Below are positions 6,434 through 15,161 of a DNA stretch of 20,623 nt, piece by piece. Position numbers and translations under genes: made by a program. Within the stretch, counting starts at the first letter, position 1. Every line of letters starts with the position of its first letter. The notes beneath the pieces are model-generated. The model had not been told where the DNA came from. It was given only the letters and a program-made list of their open reading frames with translations, and did no database searches. Source of the stretch: CAZIQY01 sp964541605 (GTDB lineage Bacteria; Desulfobacterota; Syntrophia; Syntrophales; UBA2185); NCBI GenBank assembly GCA_964541605.1, contig CAZIQY010000047.1:1-20623 (forward strand), given 5' to 3'.

Positions 6434-9400
6434 ATGAAAAATTTGAAAAGTTTAGGTATTTGCATAGGTGCCTCTACTCTCTCAGCCGTTGGCATTACAA
6501 GGGGTGCGCATGGTCATATCCATCGGACGTCCATACACATAAAGCCGCATAATGGAAATCCGAAAGATGCCCTTCTGGAAGCCTTTAACATCATTCCTGC
6601 GAATGACTACGACAAAATAGCCGTGACCGGCAGGAAATTCAGGCACTTTGTAAACCTGTCATCAATTTCAGAACCTGAAGCCGTGGAGTCGGCGCTGTTG
6701 CATTTAAATGGAAACCGGAGACCTCTGGATGCCGTCATCAGTGCCGGCGGAGAGACCTTCATGGTTTATGTCATCGGGAACGACGGAAGAATATGCTCTG
6801 TCCAGACGGGTAACAAATGCGCTTCAGGAACGGGAGAATTTTTTATCCAGCAACTTCGGAGAATCGGTATTTCCATCCCGGAAGCCATCCGTTTTGCTTA
6901 TGCAGAAAAGCCGTACAGGGTTTCGGGACGTTGCAGCGTATTTTGCAAGAGCGATTGCACCCATGCAACAAACAAAGGGGTGCCAAAAGGCAGGATCGCC
7001 GCCGGACTGTGTGAAATGATGGCCGGTAAAATACTTGAAATCATAAAGCAATTACCGAAAAGTGACGTCATGATCATCGGGGGGACGGCACAAAATCCTG
7101 TGATGATCAGCTATCTTCAGAAGGAAATCAGAAATTTGATCGTGCCGGAGGAAGCGCCGTATTTCGAAGCGCTGGGATCTGCATTATGGGCACTGGATCA
7201 CGACACATCCGTTTTTACGGGTACTTCTGAGCTCTTTAAAAAAGAGGGAAATTCCTTCTCCTGCCTGCCGCCCCTGAAAAATGCCATACATATGGTGGAC
7301 TTTAAAACCGCTGAAGGAGGGATTGCCCGGCAGAATGATCGATGCATTATCGGCCTTGATGTCGGGTCAACCACAACCAAAGCCGTTGTGCTGCGGATGG
7401 ATGACAATAAAGTGCTTGCATCCGTATATCTTCGAACCAGTGGAAATCCCGTACAGGCATCGAGAGAATGCTATTCCGATCTTTACGCTCAGCTCGGCCC
7501 GCTGGCGGACACGCTCCATATCAAAGGATTGGGCGTAACGGGATCGGGAAGACAGATCGCGGGGCTTCACGCCATGACCAAAGGCATCATCAATGAGATT
7601 ATTGCCCACGCTACGGGGGCCCTGTACTTCGATCAGGCGGTGGATACGATCTTTGAAATAGGCGGTCAGGATGCGAAATACACATATATTAAAAATGGCG
7701 TGCCCTCCGATTATGCTATGAATGACGCCTGCAGTGCGGGCACGGGATCGTTTTTGGAGGAAGCGGCAAAGGAAACCATGAGCATTGAAATGGAACAAAT
7801 CGGGTCCATTGCCGTTCAGGGAAATTCGCCGCCAAATTTCAACGATCAGTGCGCCGCTTTCATCAGCAGCGACATCAAAAACGCCACCCACGAAGGGATG
7901 ACAACGGAAGACATCGTTGCAGGCCTTGTTTACTCGATTTGCATGAATTATGACAATCGTGTCAAGGGAAACCGACCGGTAGGAAACAACATCTTCATGC
8001 AGGGAGGAGTCTGTTATAACAGAGCCGTGCCGATGGCAATGGCCGCTCTCACGGGCAAGCGGATTGTGGTTCCGCCGGAACCCGGACTGATGGGGGCCTT
8101 CGGGGTCGCTCTGGAAATAAAGCGCCTGCTGGAACGTGACTTTCTGGAGGAAAAGGATTTTTCCCTGAAGGAATTGAAGGACAGAACCATCGAACATGGG
8201 GAATCATTTATCTGTCATGGCGGAAAAGAAGGATGTGACAGGAAATGTGAAATCGCCCGGATCATCATAGAGGGAAAGACATATCCCTTCGGCGGCGCCT
8301 GTAACAGGTGGTACAATCTTCGGTTCAATATCCACGTGGACACGGAGAAACTGAATCTTGTCAAGATGCATGAGCATCTTGTTTTTGATGAGGGTATCGC
8401 CCTGAAAGAAAAGCCCGTCGAGAGAAAAGATCTGAAAACCATCGGATTGAATAAATCTTTTATGACAAACATCTACTATCCGCTCTTTCATCACTTTTTT
8501 TCCCGATTGGGGTTTCGCGTCCTTCTTTCTGATGAATCAGAGAGGGACGGCATAGATCTCAAGAGAGCTCCCTTCTGTTATCCTGCTGAGATTGCCCATG
8601 GTTTTTTATCAAATCTGTTGAGAAAGAATCCGGATTATCTGTTTTTGCCGCAGATCAAAGGGGTATATGTGGAAAACGGCGATGTGCAAAGCACAACCTG
8701 CCCCCTTTCGCAGGGAGAACCCTACTACCTTTCCAGTGCTTTCAAAGAGCATGAACGGTTCAAACGCATCATGCAAAACGGTAAAATCCTGAAGCCCGTC
8801 ATCGATTTTTCCAAGGGATATGAAGCAGAGAGACGGTGTTTTATCGATTTGGCGAGACAGCTTGGCTGTTCAGCAGAAAAATCCGACGCGGCCTTTACAG
8901 AGGCGGTCAATATTCAGCAGGCTGTTCATGAGAAGATGAAGGAAAGGGGGCTGGCCTTCTTAAGAGAACTTGAAAAAACCCCCGATCAATACGGTGTGGT
9001 CATTTTCGGCAGACCTTACAACGCCTTCGTATCGGAAGCCAATATGGGCATCCCCCACAAATTTGCTTCCCGGGGTGTGACCGTCGTGCCATTAGATTGC
9101 CTCCCACTGAAAGAAGAAACCGCCCAGGAAGGCATGTACTGGTCGACAGGACAGATGATTCTTAAAGGGGCGGCCTTTGTTAAAAAGCATCCGCAACTCT
9201 TTGGGTGTTATATTACCAATTTTTCCTGCGGCCCAGATTCCTTCCTCGTCGGATATTTTCGCGACATTATGGAAAGAAAGCCTTTTCTAATTCTCGAACT
9301 GGATTCTCATGTTGCCGATGCAGGTCTGGAAACGAGAATCGAGGCCTTCATGGATATCATCAAGAATTACAGGGAACTGGAGGGGTATGGAACAGAAAGC

Positions 9401-10705
9401 GCCCATCCGTATCGTTCCGGATTTACCCCTGCGCATTTTGATTATTCAAAGCAGCTGTTCATTGATTCCGAGGGCAAAGGGTTTGCTTTTCAAGATCCCC
9501 GCGTTCACCTTGTTTTTCCGTCCATGGGAAATTACCTGAGCGAGGCGGCCGCCGCTGTATTCAGCTCCGAGGGCATTCGCGCATCAGCACTTCCGGCGGC
9601 TGATGAAGAAGTGCTTAAACTGGGAAGGGGCAACACCAGTTGCAAAGAATGTCTTCCCCTGCTTTTGACTGTCGGCAGCCTTCTGAAATACCTGAACTGC
9701 CGTAAAAACAACGACGAACTTCTCGTGTATTTCATGCCGACGGCTTCCGGCCCATGCCGGTTCGGTCAGTATTCGACTTTTATTAACCATTTCATTGCCC
9801 GCTCTGCCATACCGGATGTGGCTACATTCTCTCTTCAAGCTGAAAACAGCTACACCGGATTCAGCAATCATGGATTTATCCTGAAACTTTGGTCAGCCCT
9901 CGTTGTGGTCGATACCATGCAGGATATTTATTCCATGCTTTTGACCAACGCTGTTGATAAAAACTCGGCACTGGAAATCTTTCATAAGGAAGTCAAAAAG
10001 GTCCTCCGGACATTCGGAAAGTCGCCCACATTCAAGGATCTGCAGGAAACACTCAAATCAGCGGCAATGAACATTAAAAAGATACCCCTCAGGCGCTCTG
10101 CGAACGAAACTCCCTGTATTTTACTTACGGGTGAAATTTTTGTTCGTCATGACGACCTCTCACGCCAATTTCTCGTTGAAACTCTGGCGGAACAGGGTTT
10201 TGCCGCCAAAGTTTCCAGCGTGATGGAATGGATCTATTACACAGACTGGTGTTACAAGAAGGGCTTATCTTCCGAAATGCCCACCTTCATGGAAAAGGGG
10301 TCTCTTTTCTTAAGGTCCATGTGGATGAAGCATTATGAGCGGTCTTTCAAGAAGATCGTGGCCAATGCAAATCTTCTCCCCCACCGGCTGGAGGATGTAG
10401 ATCACCTGATCAGCGGCATACGGCATTTGATCGATCCCCGTCTGACCGGCGAAGCGGTTCTGACTGTTGGGGCTGCCATCAGTGAAGTGCCCCACCGTTA
10501 TTGCGGAGTCATTGCCATTGGTCCTTTCGGGTGCATGCCCAATCGCCTCTCGGAAGCCATCCTTTCCCCAGAAATGGGTTCGGAACTTCCCTTCCTTGCC
10601 ATTGAAAGTGACGGAAATCTTTTTCCGCAGGTCATCACGGCGAAGCTGGAAGTATTTCTCTTGCAGGCCATGAGAACCCACAAACGTATGGTGGCTTTAC
10701 GATGA
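6434..10705 (+). CDS. Fused 2-hydroxyacyl-CoA dehydratase activase/BcrA-BadF-like ATPase (large form)
   Basis: This 1423-residue protein has two BcrA/BadF/HgdC-type ASKHA ATPase domains in tandem, then a DUF2229-like and HgdB/HGD-D-like region. Domain 1 (about 5-260) opens GICIGASTLSAVG and carries C129 (NKCASGTGE) and C167, C171, C175. Domain 2 (about 303-580) opens LDVGSTTTKAVV, has IGGQDAKY, and the two Cys that bind a bridging [4Fe-4S] cluster in HgdC: C433 in DACSAGTG and C473 in NDQCAAF. The C-terminal region has GRPYNAF (about 857), SCKECLPLLLT (about 1070) and MPTASGPCRFGQY (about 1101). The superfamily uses ATP to drive low-potential electrons into radical dehydratases or benzoyl-CoA reductase; the role of this large fused form is not established. 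AAGGA abuts ATG 6434 with no spacing, but lies 9 bases before in-frame TTG 6443, which may be the true start. Confidence 0.88.
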   Translation: MKNLKSLGICIGASTLSAVGITRGAHGHIHRTSIHIKPHNGNPKDALLEAFNIIPANDYDKIAVTGRKFRHFVNLSSISEPEAVESALLHLNGNRRPLDAVISAGGETFMVYVIGNDGRICSVQTGNKCASGTGEFFIQQLRRIGISIPEAIRFAYAEKPYRVSGRCSVFCKSDCTHATNKGVPKGRIAAGLCEMMAGKILEIIKQLPKSDVMIIGGTAQNPVMISYLQKEIRNLIVPEEAPYFEALGSALWALDHDTSVFTGTSELFKKEGNSFSCLPPLKNAIHMVDFKTAEGGIARQNDRCIIGLDVGSTTTKAVVLRMDDNKVLASVYLRTSGNPVQASRECYSDLYAQLGPLADTLHIKGLGVTGSGRQIAGLHAMTKGIINEIIAHATGALYFDQAVDTIFEIGGQDAKYTYIKNGVPSDYAMNDACSAGTGSFLEEAAKETMSIEMEQIGSIAVQGNSPPNFNDQCAAFISSDIKNATHEGMTTEDIVAGLVYSICMNYDNRVKGNRPVGNNIFMQGGVCYNRAVPMAMAALTGKRIVVPPEPGLMGAFGVALEIKRLLERDFLEEKDFSLKELKDRTIEHGESFICHGGKEGCDRKCEIARIIIEGKTYPFGGACNRWYNLRFNIHVDTEKLNLVKMHEHLVFDEGIALKEKPVERKDLKTIGLNKSFMTNIYYPLFHHFFSRLGFRVLLSDESERDGIDLKRAPFCYPAEIAHGFLSNLLRKNPDYLFLPQIKGVYVENGDVQSTTCPLSQGEPYYLSSAFKEHERFKRIMQNGKILKPVIDFSKGYEAERRCFIDLARQLGCSAEKSDAAFTEAVNIQQAVHEKMKERGLAFLRELEKTPDQYGVVIFGRPYNAFVSEANMGIPHKFASRGVTVVPLDCLPLKEETAQEGMYWSTGQMILKGAAFVKKHPQLFGCYITNFSCGPDSFLVGYFRDIMERKPFLILELDSHVADAGLETRIEAFMDIIKNYRELEGYGTESAHPYRSGFTPAHFDYSKQLFIDSEGKGFAFQDPRVHLVFPSMGNYLSEAAAAVFSSEGIRASALPAADEEVLKLGRGNTSCKECLPLLLTVGSLLKYLNCRKNNDELLVYFMPTASGPCRFGQYSTFINHFIARSAIPDVATFSLQAENSYTGFSNHGFILKLWSALVVVDTMQDIYSMLLTNAVDKNSALEIFHKEVKKVLRTFGKSPTFKDLQETLKSAAMNIKKIPLRRSANETPCILLTGEIFVRHDDLSRQFLVETLAEQGFAAKVSSVMEWIYYTDWCYKKGLSSEMPTFMEKGSLFLRSMWMKHYERSFKKIVANANLLPHRLEDVDHLISGIRHLIDPRLTGEAVLTVGAAISEVPHRYCGVIAIGPFGCMPNRLSEAILSPEMGSELPFLAIESDGNLFPQVITAKLEVFLLQAMRTHKRMVALR

Positions 10706-10926
10706 GACCTTTGAGAAAAATTACTTTTGTCATGCCGACAAAGTATTCGTCGTTTCGATCCCCCCTTCGAGGTAACGGGGAGAAATCTTATTGTGACGTC
10801 AAGCAAAAATTTTCAAAGGTTGTGCGATGATGGACGTGATGAAAAATGGTGGCATTTTACAAATACCTGTGTTAATTCGTCAGGAAGTTCTGCACTGATG
10901 TGCTTGAACTTTAAGGAGGTTTATAT
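10706..10926 (+). other. Intergenic region upstream of htrA with a possible 23-codon leader frame
   Basis: These 221 bases lie before the HtrA gene. I see no convincing promoter or U-run terminator. TTTGTC and GACAAA (about 10727-10743) form a 6-bp dyad without a T-run. A short frame at 10827-10898 (MMDVMKNGGILQIPVLIRQEVLH) has AAAGG 7 bases upstream and ends 28 bases before htrA. It may be a leader peptide or chance. Confidence 0.25.
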
Positions 10927-12411
10927 ATGAAGGCGGAAAGTAAAAACAAAAAAACCTTTATCATGTTTTTGATGGCGGTTCTGATAGGGTTTTTTATTGT
11001 CTCACTTGTCGAGGTCTTGCGCTCGTCTTTTTTTGCTCCTGTGGGACCTGACGTCCAGACAGCGTCGGCGGTTTCACCAACCGATGGTGTCCGCGCCCCG
11101 GGTTCCTTTGCCGACCTGGCAGAAAAATTGAAACCCGCCGTCGTCAACATTAGCACGACGAAAACCATTCGCTCAGGCCGTGGTGGACAGCGAACCCCCT
11201 TCGGCGGGTCGCCATTCGACCGACACTTTTGGGGAGATGATTTTTTTGAAAAATTCTTCGGAGATGTTCCGAGGAGAGAATTCAAGCAAAGAAGTCTGGG
11301 ATCCGGCTTTATCATCAGTACCGACGGCTATATTTTTACCAACAACCATGTCGTGGAGCAGGCCGATAAAATCCTGGTGAAGCTTTCAACCGGAAGAGAA
11401 TATGAAGCAAAGATCATCGGCAAGGATACAAAGACGGACCTTGCTCTGATAAAAATAAAACCCGGCGAAAGTCTGCCTGTTGCCGATATTGGAGATTCCG
11501 AGAAGCTGCGTGTCGGTGACTGGGTGATTGCCATCGGCAATCCATTCGGGCTCGAACAGACCGTGACGGCAGGGATTGTCAGCGCCAAGGGCAGGGTGAT
11601 TGGCGCCGGTCTCTACGATAATTTCATACAGACGGACGCATCCATCAACCCGGGAAACAGCGGCGGACCTCTTTTTAACATGGAAGGCAAGGTCATCGGA
11701 ATTAACACAGCCATTGTCGCACAGGGGCAGGGAATCGGATTTGCCATACCGATCAATATGGCCAAAGTGATTTTACCGGACCTAAAGTCCAAAGGAAAAG
11801 TCACCCGTGGATGGCTGGGCGTTTCCGTTCAGGACATTACGGAAGATATTGCAAAAAACCTTAAGCTCAAAGATATCAATGGCGCCCTCATTTCTGACAT
11901 CTTCAAGGGGGACCCTGCCGACAGAGCCGGCCTGAGGACAGGTGACATCATTATCGAAGTGAACGGCAAAAAAATAAAGGATTCACATGAGTTATTAATC
12001 ATGATTGCCACATTCCATGTCGGGGACAAGAGTGAAATAAAAGTCTGGAGGGATGCACAGGAAAAGATATTTCATGTCATCGTCGCCGAACGGAAGGGAC
12101 AGCCGGAAGTTGCCTCATCCAGGGGAAGCATGGAAAACTTCGGGATGACCGTTCAGGACATCACGCCGGAAATTGCCCAGTATTTAGGCATTGCGAGTAA
12201 AAACGGCGTCATCGTGGTTGATGTGAAGGATGGAAGCCCTGCCGATGAAAAAGGGATTCAGCCCCAGGATATCATTCTTCAGGTCAACAAGGTAAAAATC
12301 TCGTCCGTGAAAGACTATACGAGAGAAATGTCGAAGAAAAGCGCTAAAAACAACATCCTTTTTTTAATCAAACGAGGGAAGGCAACCTTTTTTGTAAGCC
12401 TTCGCCGATAA
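10927..12411 (+). CDS. degQ: Periplasmic serine protease, HtrA/DegP/DegQ family
   Basis: This 494-residue protein has an N-terminal signal/anchor (about residues 10-32), a trypsin-like protease domain (about 100-285) and two PDZ domains (about 290-380 and 395-490), the DegP/DegQ layout. The catalytic triad is complete: H141 (TNNHVVE), D171 (KTDLALI) and S245 (NPGNSGGPLF). These enzymes degrade or chaperone misfolded envelope proteins, with PDZ domains sensing substrate C-termini and gating oligomers. A segment rich in Gly, Arg and Phe between signal and protease (GGQRTPFGGSPFDRHFWGDD) matches the LA-loop region. The start is supported by AAGGAGG 8 bases before ATG 10927. The endonuclease III-like gene follows after 14 bases. 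DegP versus DegQ cannot be separated by sequence alone. Confidence 0.95.
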   Translation: MKAESKNKKTFIMFLMAVLIGFFIVSLVEVLRSSFFAPVGPDVQTASAVSPTDGVRAPGSFADLAEKLKPAVVNISTTKTIRSGRGGQRTPFGGSPFDRHFWGDDFFEKFFGDVPRREFKQRSLGSGFIISTDGYIFTNNHVVEQADKILVKLSTGREYEAKIIGKDTKTDLALIKIKPGESLPVADIGDSEKLRVGDWVIAIGNPFGLEQTVTAGIVSAKGRVIGAGLYDNFIQTDASINPGNSGGPLFNMEGKVIGINTAIVAQGQGIGFAIPINMAKVILPDLKSKGKVTRGWLGVSVQDITEDIAKNLKLKDINGALISDIFKGDPADRAGLRTGDIIIEVNGKKIKDSHELLIMIATFHVGDKSEIKVWRDAQEKIFHVIVAERKGQPEVASSRGSMENFGMTVQDITPEIAQYLGIASKNGVIVVDVKDGSPADEKGIQPQDIILQVNKVKISSVKDYTREMSKKSAKNNILFLIKRGKATFFVSLRR

Positions 12412-12425
12412 GATTCTATAAGAGG

Positions 12426-13091
12426 ATGCAGATTTTTCCTATAGACGTCAATCAGCGTCTGTTTTGCATCTACGAGTTGCTGGACGCATACTTCGGCGAT
12501 CTTCACTGGTGGCCCGGCGACTCCCCCTTTGAGGTCATTGTCGGCGCTATCCTGACGCAAAACACCGCCTGGCGGAACGTTGAAAAAGCCATAGGCAATC
12601 TTAAATTAAACGGGAGCCTCTCTCCCAAAGGGATCCTGATGACGGATGATCATATTCTGTCCAATCTGATCAGGTCGTCGGGTTATCATCATGTCAAGAG
12701 CCGGAGATTAAAATCCTTTGCCCGATATCTTTATGAGAAATATGACGGCAGCCTGGATACCATGTTTTTGGAAGATCTTGGAATGCTGAGGAAGAATTTG
12801 CTCGCGGTCAAGGGCATCGGGGAGGAAACGGCAGACAGCATCCTTCTGTACGCGGGGGGAAAACCTATATTTGTGGTTGATACATACACCCGAAGGATTT
12901 TAGAGCGGCATGGCATTATCCCCGGGGGAGATACATATGCGGATATTCAGAATCTATTTATGAACCATCTTCCCCGGAGCGTTCCTCTGTACAATCAGTA
13001 CCATGCCCTGCTGGTGAATACAGGAAAATACTTTTGTAAGAGAATCCCCCGATGTGATGGATGTCCTCTGAAAGCTCTGATGATGGTGTAA
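12426..13091 (+). CDS. Endonuclease III-like HhH-GPD DNA glycosylase
   Basis: This 221-residue protein belongs to the endonuclease III-related HhH-GPD group that removes damaged or mismatched bases. It has the early motif VGAILTQNTAWRNVEKA, the helix-hairpin-helix LLAVKGIGEETADSILLYA, and the catalytic Asp in FVVDTYTRRIL. The Lys that gives Nth its lyase activity (GVGRKTAN) is replaced by Glu in GIGEETAD, so this is more likely a monofunctional glycosylase like MIG or MutY relatives. The C-terminal iron-sulfur loop is incomplete: CKRIPRCDGCPLKALMMV has three Cys, and the usual fourth, five residues after the third, is Met. The AAGAGG motif directly abuts the ATG, so the start is not certain. 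It lies 14 bases after htrA and just before parS. Confidence 0.85.
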   Translation: MQIFPIDVNQRLFCIYELLDAYFGDLHWWPGDSPFEVIVGAILTQNTAWRNVEKAIGNLKLNGSLSPKGILMTDDHILSNLIRSSGYHHVKSRRLKSFARYLYEKYDGSLDTMFLEDLGMLRKNLLAVKGIGEETADSILLYAGGKPIFVVDTYTRRILERHGIIPGGDTYADIQNLFMNHLPRSVPLYNQYHALLVNTGKYFCKRIPRCDGCPLKALMMV

Positions 13092-13119
13092 ATCTTCCGG
13101 GAGGATTGAAAAACCTGAA

Positions 13120-13141
13120 AAATGTTTCACGTGAAACATTT
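13120..13141. promoter_or_regulatory. parS: ParB-binding centromere site
   Basis: Positions 13123-13138 read TGTTTCACGTGAAACA, identical to the chromosomal parS consensus bound by ParB/Spo0J across bacteria. The dyad extends to a perfect 22-bp palindrome at 13120-13141. It lies in an intergenic gap. ParB loads here as a CTP-dependent clamp, spreads, and with ParA and SMC segregates the origin region. parS sites cluster around oriC, so the window is probably origin-proximal. Chance occurrence of a perfect 16-mer in 20 kb is very unlikely. Confidence 0.93.
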
Positions 13142-13241
13142 CCCCCGATTGACGGGTAGCACATCCTTCAGCGCCTCCCTTGCGATGAGAAGGCTCACAT
13201 GAACGGTTAAGGGTTATAGCGATAAGACGACAGGGAATTGA

Positions 13242-13934
13242 ATGATTAAACAAATTTCTCGCTTTGCCGTAAAATTCGGCCTCATTCCCCTTGCCCATTA
13301 TGCCATTCGCTTGTACCTGTCTCTCATGAGAATTACGGTGGTCAATGAGAAGGATGAAGAGATGGTTATAAACCGTCTTGATAGCGGTCAGAAAATGATT
13401 GCTGCCATCTGGCATCAGCGCATCTTTATCGTGATGGGTTACGCCCGGAAGTTCAGCAGATTTTTCCCTTCGGTCATGATCAGCCAGAGTCGAGACGGAG
13501 AAATGATTGCCGATATATACAGCCGCTTCCATTTCCGGCCCGTGAGAGGGTCGAGCTCCCGAGGGGGGAAGGAGGCACTGTCTGCTATGATAAAGGACCT
13601 GGAGCAGAACCTGTTTGCAGTCCAGGTTCTTGATGGCCCGAGAGGCCCCAGGGGTGTTGTAAAACCGGGACTCATTGTGATGGCCCAGTCATCCGGAGCA
13701 CCCATATTCCCGTTTTATATCACCGTTGACCGCGCCTGGGTGCTGAACAGCTGGGACCGCACCTTGATACCGAAACCCTTCAGCCGCATATTCGTTCGTT
13801 GGGGAACCCCGTTTTACGTGCCGGAACACCTGGATGATGCCGGATTTGAAAACACACGGAAACAGATCGAACAACATATGAAGGAAAATCAGACCCGGGA
13901 TGATCAGGCGTTTGGCTGGAAAGACCTTCTATGA
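13242..13934 (+). CDS. DUF374 lysophospholipid acyltransferase-like protein
   Basis: This 230-residue protein is the DUF374 type of the LPLAT/PlsC-like acyltransferase superfamily, often found with lipid A genes in Gram-negative bacteria. Signature segments are AAIWHQRIFIVMGY (the usual WH start), SQSRDGEMIADIYSRF, the RGSSSRGGKEALSAMIKDL block, LDGPRGPRGVVKPG and FPFYITVDRAW. In most DUF374 proteins the first conserved motif is SxHxDGE; here the His is Ser (SQSRDGE), which is worth noting if that His acts like the catalytic His of HxxxxD acyltransferases. It is likely a membrane-associated envelope lipid acyltransferase; substrate unknown. Only a weak GGGAA precedes the ATG. It converges with FabD, ten bases away. 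Confidence 0.85.
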   Translation: MIKQISRFAVKFGLIPLAHYAIRLYLSLMRITVVNEKDEEMVINRLDSGQKMIAAIWHQRIFIVMGYARKFSRFFPSVMISQSRDGEMIADIYSRFHFRPVRGSSSRGGKEALSAMIKDLEQNLFAVQVLDGPRGPRGVVKPGLIVMAQSSGAPIFPFYITVDRAWVLNSWDRTLIPKPFSRIFVRWGTPFYVPEHLDDAGFENTRKQIEQHMKENQTRDDQAFGWKDLL

Positions 13935-13944
13935 CAGATTTTTC

Positions 13945-14898
13945 TCAACCTCTGTTATTACCCCCCATAAGCCGCTCTGCCGACGATAGCGTCGTGACGG
14001 ATGAGCAAAAAATATCGATCGTCCTGAAGAAATCCCGTAGGGGACGACCAGGACCAACCTCATAGATTTTATTGGCCCGCGAGGCAAGATTTCTCATATT
14101 GTCTACCCACTGTACCGCATGATTCAACTGAAATATGAGATTGGTCACAAGATCCTCGGCGTGTCCTGAATGAAATCTTCCGGTAAAATTCGATGTGACG
14201 GTTGTCGCCCTTTTTGAATCCCAGGCCTCGTTCATAGAAAGCAGCGCCTTTTGGAATGGTTCGACAATGGAATCCATGAAACGGCTATGAAATGGTGCGC
14301 TCACATTGAGCGGAACAAACCGGAAGGGCTTTTCTTTTGCCAGGATGGCCGTGAGCTTCGATTCTGCTTCGAATACTGCTTCCGCTTTGCCGCTGATGAC
14401 CACCTGATTGGCGGAATTGATATTGGCCAGATCGAGCGGCAGGTCCCGTAGAATGCGTTGAATCAGATCCACATCCACATTTTCATAGATAATCGCCGCC
14501 ATGCCGCCCATGCCGACCGGGACAGCTTCCTGCATCAGTCGACCGCGAATCTGGAGGATTCGCGCCGCGTCTGATAACGGCAGGACACCGGCGGCAACCA
14601 AGGCGGTAAATTCGCCAAGGCTGTGCCCGCCGAAAAGAGCTGGTGAAAATCCAAAGAGGGTTTGCAAACCGCGCAGCATCGCGATTTCTGCCGTCAGAAT
14701 GCAGGGCTGGGTAAATTCCGTCAGGTTGAGACGTTCATCTTCTTCGAAGCACATGGCAGCAATATCCCATCCCACAGCATGGGATACCTCTTTGTACGTT
14801 TCGCGGCTCACCGGAATACTATCATAAAAGTCCTTTCCCATACCGGCCCGTTGAGATCCCTGGCCGGGAAATACGATAGCGATATTTTCTTTCTCCAT
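13945..14898 (-). CDS. fabD: Malonyl-CoA:ACP transacylase (FabD)
   Basis: This 317-residue protein has the standard FabD length and catalyses malonyl transfer from CoA to acyl carrier protein for fatty-acid synthesis in the cytosol. Motifs are FPGQGSQ (Q13), the nucleophilic serine S93 in GHSLGE, R118 in IRGRLMQEA and the active-site H204 in SAPFHSRFM. The downstream QxxxPVRW motif appears as QLNHAVQW, with His-Ala in place of the usual Pro, a mild divergence. ATG 14898 is preferred: AAGGA lies 9 bases upstream, and MEKENIAIVFPGQG matches E. coli FabD; an alternative ATG at 14907 has almost no spacing from AAGGA. No other fab genes are adjacent, so it may be either the housekeeping enzyme or a second copy. 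Confidence 0.93.
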   Translation of the reverse strand: MEKENIAIVFPGQGSQRAGMGKDFYDSIPVSRETYKEVSHAVGWDIAAMCFEEDERLNLTEFTQPCILTAEIAMLRGLQTLFGFSPALFGGHSLGEFTALVAAGVLPLSDAARILQIRGRLMQEAVPVGMGGMAAIIYENVDVDLIQRILRDLPLDLANINSANQVVISGKAEAVFEAESKLTAILAKEKPFRFVPLNVSAPFHSRFMDSIVEPFQKALLSMNEAWDSKRATTVTSNFTGRFHSGHAEDLVTNLIFQLNHAVQWVDNMRNLASRANKIYEVGPGRPLRDFFRTIDIFCSSVTTLSSAERLMGGNNRG

Positions 14899-14907
14899 AT
14901 CCACCAT

Positions 14908-15161
14908 TCCTTATGCCTCACTTTGTCTAAACGCGTCAAAATTAGAACGTCGTCGTGCCTGACACCATATATCAAACACGAAGCAATGACAATGCATATC
15001 GTTAAAATACTTGTATTTTTCTTATAAAGTGGTATTTTATTCGTAGAGGATAAACATAAACTGTAAATATCGTCTATTCATTTTTTTACCGCCACGTTGC
15101 GTGTTTCATCAATGCGGAACGAAGCGGTCTCTTTTTTTGTTTCTTGTTGGGTCAAGATACT
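14908..15161. promoter_or_regulatory. Divergent promoters between fabD and the conserved hypothetical gene
   Basis: Minus strand: TTGTCA (14992-14987) and TATGGT (14969-14964) are 17 bases apart and are a reasonable fabD promoter, leaving a leader of about 60 bases. Plus strand: TTGTAT (15011-15016) and TATTTT (15033-15038) are 16 bases apart. A 17-codon frame at 15112-15165 (MRNEAVSFFVSCWVKIL) crosses a T7 run and ends overlapping the TTG start at 15162. The rest is AT-rich with no other feature seen. Confidence 0.4.

Noticed and set aside
7367..8197. 276-codon minus-strand frame inside the giant activase gene
   Set aside because: It is the antisense shadow of a strongly conserved coding region and resembles no protein family.
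10727..10743. TTTGTC/GACAAA dyad after the activase gene as a terminator
   Set aside because: The stem is only 6 bp, AT-rich, and is not followed by a T-run.
10727..10930. 67-codon frame running into the htrA start
   Set aside because: The product is low complexity with no family resemblance, has no ribosome binding site, and overlaps the well-supported htrA RBS and start.
13122..13202. Short frame beginning MFHVKHFPRL just after the endonuclease III-like gene
   Set aside because: MFHVKH is the translation of the parS palindrome itself, a familiar artefact; there is no ribosome binding site and the frame ends after 26 codons.
12954..13532. 192-codon minus-strand frame spanning the parS region and DUF374 5' end
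   Set aside because: It is antisense to two supported genes, contains the parS-derived MFHVKHF string and has no recognisable domain.
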